Shown here piece after piece: positions 49,099-49,912 of a DNA stretch of 49,912 nucleotides. The DNA is taken from NCBI GenBank assembly GCA_036373915.1, contig DASUUU010000125.1, positions 1-49,912 of the forward strand. The letters run 5' to 3'. Source of the stretch: JASLBX01 sp036373915. Its GTDB lineage: Bacteria; Actinomycetota; Actinomycetes; Jiangellales; Jiangellaceae. Each line of letters starts with the position of its first letter. The stretch's first letter is position 1. A model generated the notes under the pieces. The model was not told where the DNA came from, searched no databases, and saw only the letters and a program-made list of their open reading frames with translations. The position numbers were made by a program, and so were the translations under genes.

Positions 49099-49912
49099 AT
49101 GTGCGCTCCTGTCGCAACTGCTCAGTACCACCATCACCACCCGGACCAGGCCGGATCGGATGTGGCCGATCGCGGCACCATGGTGCGCCGGAGGACCGTA
49201 CTGCGCGCAGGCGCAGCTGTCGCGGGCGGCGCGGCAATCGTCGCTGCTGGCTCCGCGACGCCGGCGACAGCGTTCCCGAAACGAGCCCGGCGCACCGCGG
49301 ACCTCACGCACCGGCTGGTCCGCACCTTCCCATCGTTCTTCGGGCCGCAGGCCGTGTTCGACGAGGTGGTCAACGACTTCTCTACGACCGGATTCTTCTC
49401 GAAGAGGTGGACGTTCGAAGAGCACATCGGCACTCACATCGACACGCCCGGTCACTTCGACGAGGGCAACTCGCTGGTCGACCAGATCGGCCCGGAGAAC
49501 CTCGTTGCGCCGGTCGTCGTGATCGACATCACCGCCAAGGCGGTTGAAGATCCGAACGCCGTGGTAACGCCGGACGATCTCGTGGCGTTTGAGCGGCGCC
49601 ACGGCCGGATTCCAGATCGCGCACTGGTGTGCATGGACTCGGGGTGGGCGGCGAAGGTCGATGACGGGGACGCGTTCCGCGGCGGGGCCGGCTTTCCGGA
49701 TCTGAACTTCCCGGGCTTCTCCATCGACGCCACCGACTGGCTGGTGGCTAGACGCGACCCGGTCGGAATCGGGCTCGACACAATGAGTCTCGACCCGGGC
49801 AACTCGGCCGACTTCGCAGTCCACGTCGAGTTTCTCGCGTCCGGGAGGTACGGCATTGAGAGCATGGCGAACCTCGACCGAATTCCCCCGCGCGGAGCGC
49901 TCGCGTTCGTCG
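49099..49912 (+). CDS. Tat-exported cyclase-family protein (kynurenine-formamidase fold), 3' truncated by window
   Basis: Open to the end of the window (271 codons) with no stop. A twin-arginine signal lies at about residues 34-60 (VRRRTVLRAGAAVAGGAAIV), preceded by a His-rich stretch (YHHHHP). The metal-binding cyclase motif HIGTHIDTPGHFDEG (about 114-128) and the later ALVCMDSGWA identify the cyclase/KynB fold, which hydrolyses amides or lactones using a divalent metal. AGAGGAGAAG ends 6 bases before the ATG. Export through Tat is unusual for kynurenine formamidases, so the substrate probably lies outside the cell. Confidence 0.85.
   Translation, partial: MCAPVATAQYHHHHPDQAGSDVADRGTMVRRRTVLRAGAAVAGGAAIVAAGSATPATAFPKRARRTADLTHRLVRTFPSFFGPQAVFDEVVNDFSTTGFFSKRWTFEEHIGTHIDTPGHFDEGNSLVDQIGPENLVAPVVVIDITAKAVEDPNAVVTPDDLVAFERRHGRIPDRALVCMDSGWAAKVDDGDAFRGGAGFPDLNFPGFSIDATDWLVARRDPVGIGLDTMSLDPGNSADFAVHVEFLASGRYGIESMANLDRIPPRGALAFV

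Noticed and set aside
1..49912. CRISPR arrays, tRNA or rRNA genes, insertion sequences, prophage
   Set aside because: No spaced direct repeats, cloverleaf, transposase or phage gene was seen by reading; this was not a computed search.

Overview
The window is chromosomal DNA of a high-GC Gram-positive bacterium, most likely an actinomycete. The signs are strong G/C at third codon positions, frequent GTG and some TTG starts, several genes with no visible ribosome-binding site (probably leaderless), lipoproteins typical of actinobacteria, a MocR regulator and a cobalamin riboswitch. The genus cannot be fixed from the sequence; a Jiangella-like soil actinomycete would fit, but that is a guess. 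I saw no rRNA, tRNA, CRISPR array, insertion sequence or phage gene.

Layout. 1-7.4 kb holds housekeeping and stress genes: a TetR C-terminal fragment with an uncharacterised partner, a multicopper oxidase with a Met/His-rich loop, an unknown membrane protein, a PrmC-like methyltransferase, a PspC protein, a FIST sensor protein and a short-chain dehydrogenase. 7.4-23 kb is an exopolysaccharide or capsule locus: an aminotransferase-fold protein, two tandem FemAB/BioF2-like acyltransferases, a polysaccharide deacetylase, a VWA protein, glycosyltransferases, a secreted protein of unknown role, an APH-fold kinase, a Wzx flippase, a Wzz-like co-polymerase, a Wzy/WaaL polymerase or ligase and the initiating phosphoglycosyltransferase. 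Several genes here converge with overlapping 3' ends. A secreted M28 aminopeptidase follows, preceded by a strong terminator.

25-32.7 kb is a self-contained sugar-use operon: a large palindromic operator, a LacI regulator, an ABC importer (binding lipoprotein and two permeases, no ATPase), a possible 35-codon ORF, a cytoplasmic sulfatase and a cytoplasmic GH39 glycosidase. Together they suggest import of a sulfated oligosaccharide followed by desulfation and hydrolysis inside the cell. Next come a 47-residue membrane protein, a CPA1-type antiporter behind a strong leader hairpin, a LytR_C protein, a small ParB-fold-like protein, a HerA-like ATPase and a DUF6624-like lipoprotein.

38-45.5 kb is a cobalamin regulon. 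A cobalamin riboswitch, with a visible pair of alternative hairpins around the ribosome-binding site, precedes btuF-btuC-btuD-cobQ-cobO-cobS-cobU and then cobT. The genes are coupled by 1-4 base overlaps and cover corrinoid uptake, adenosylation, amidation and nucleotide-loop assembly. The last 4.4 kb has a DUF1772 membrane protein, a long interrupted palindrome, a truncated AraC-type gene running into an NTF2-like gene, an AhpD-like gene divergent from a MocR regulator, and the start of a Tat-exported cyclase-family protein that runs off the end.
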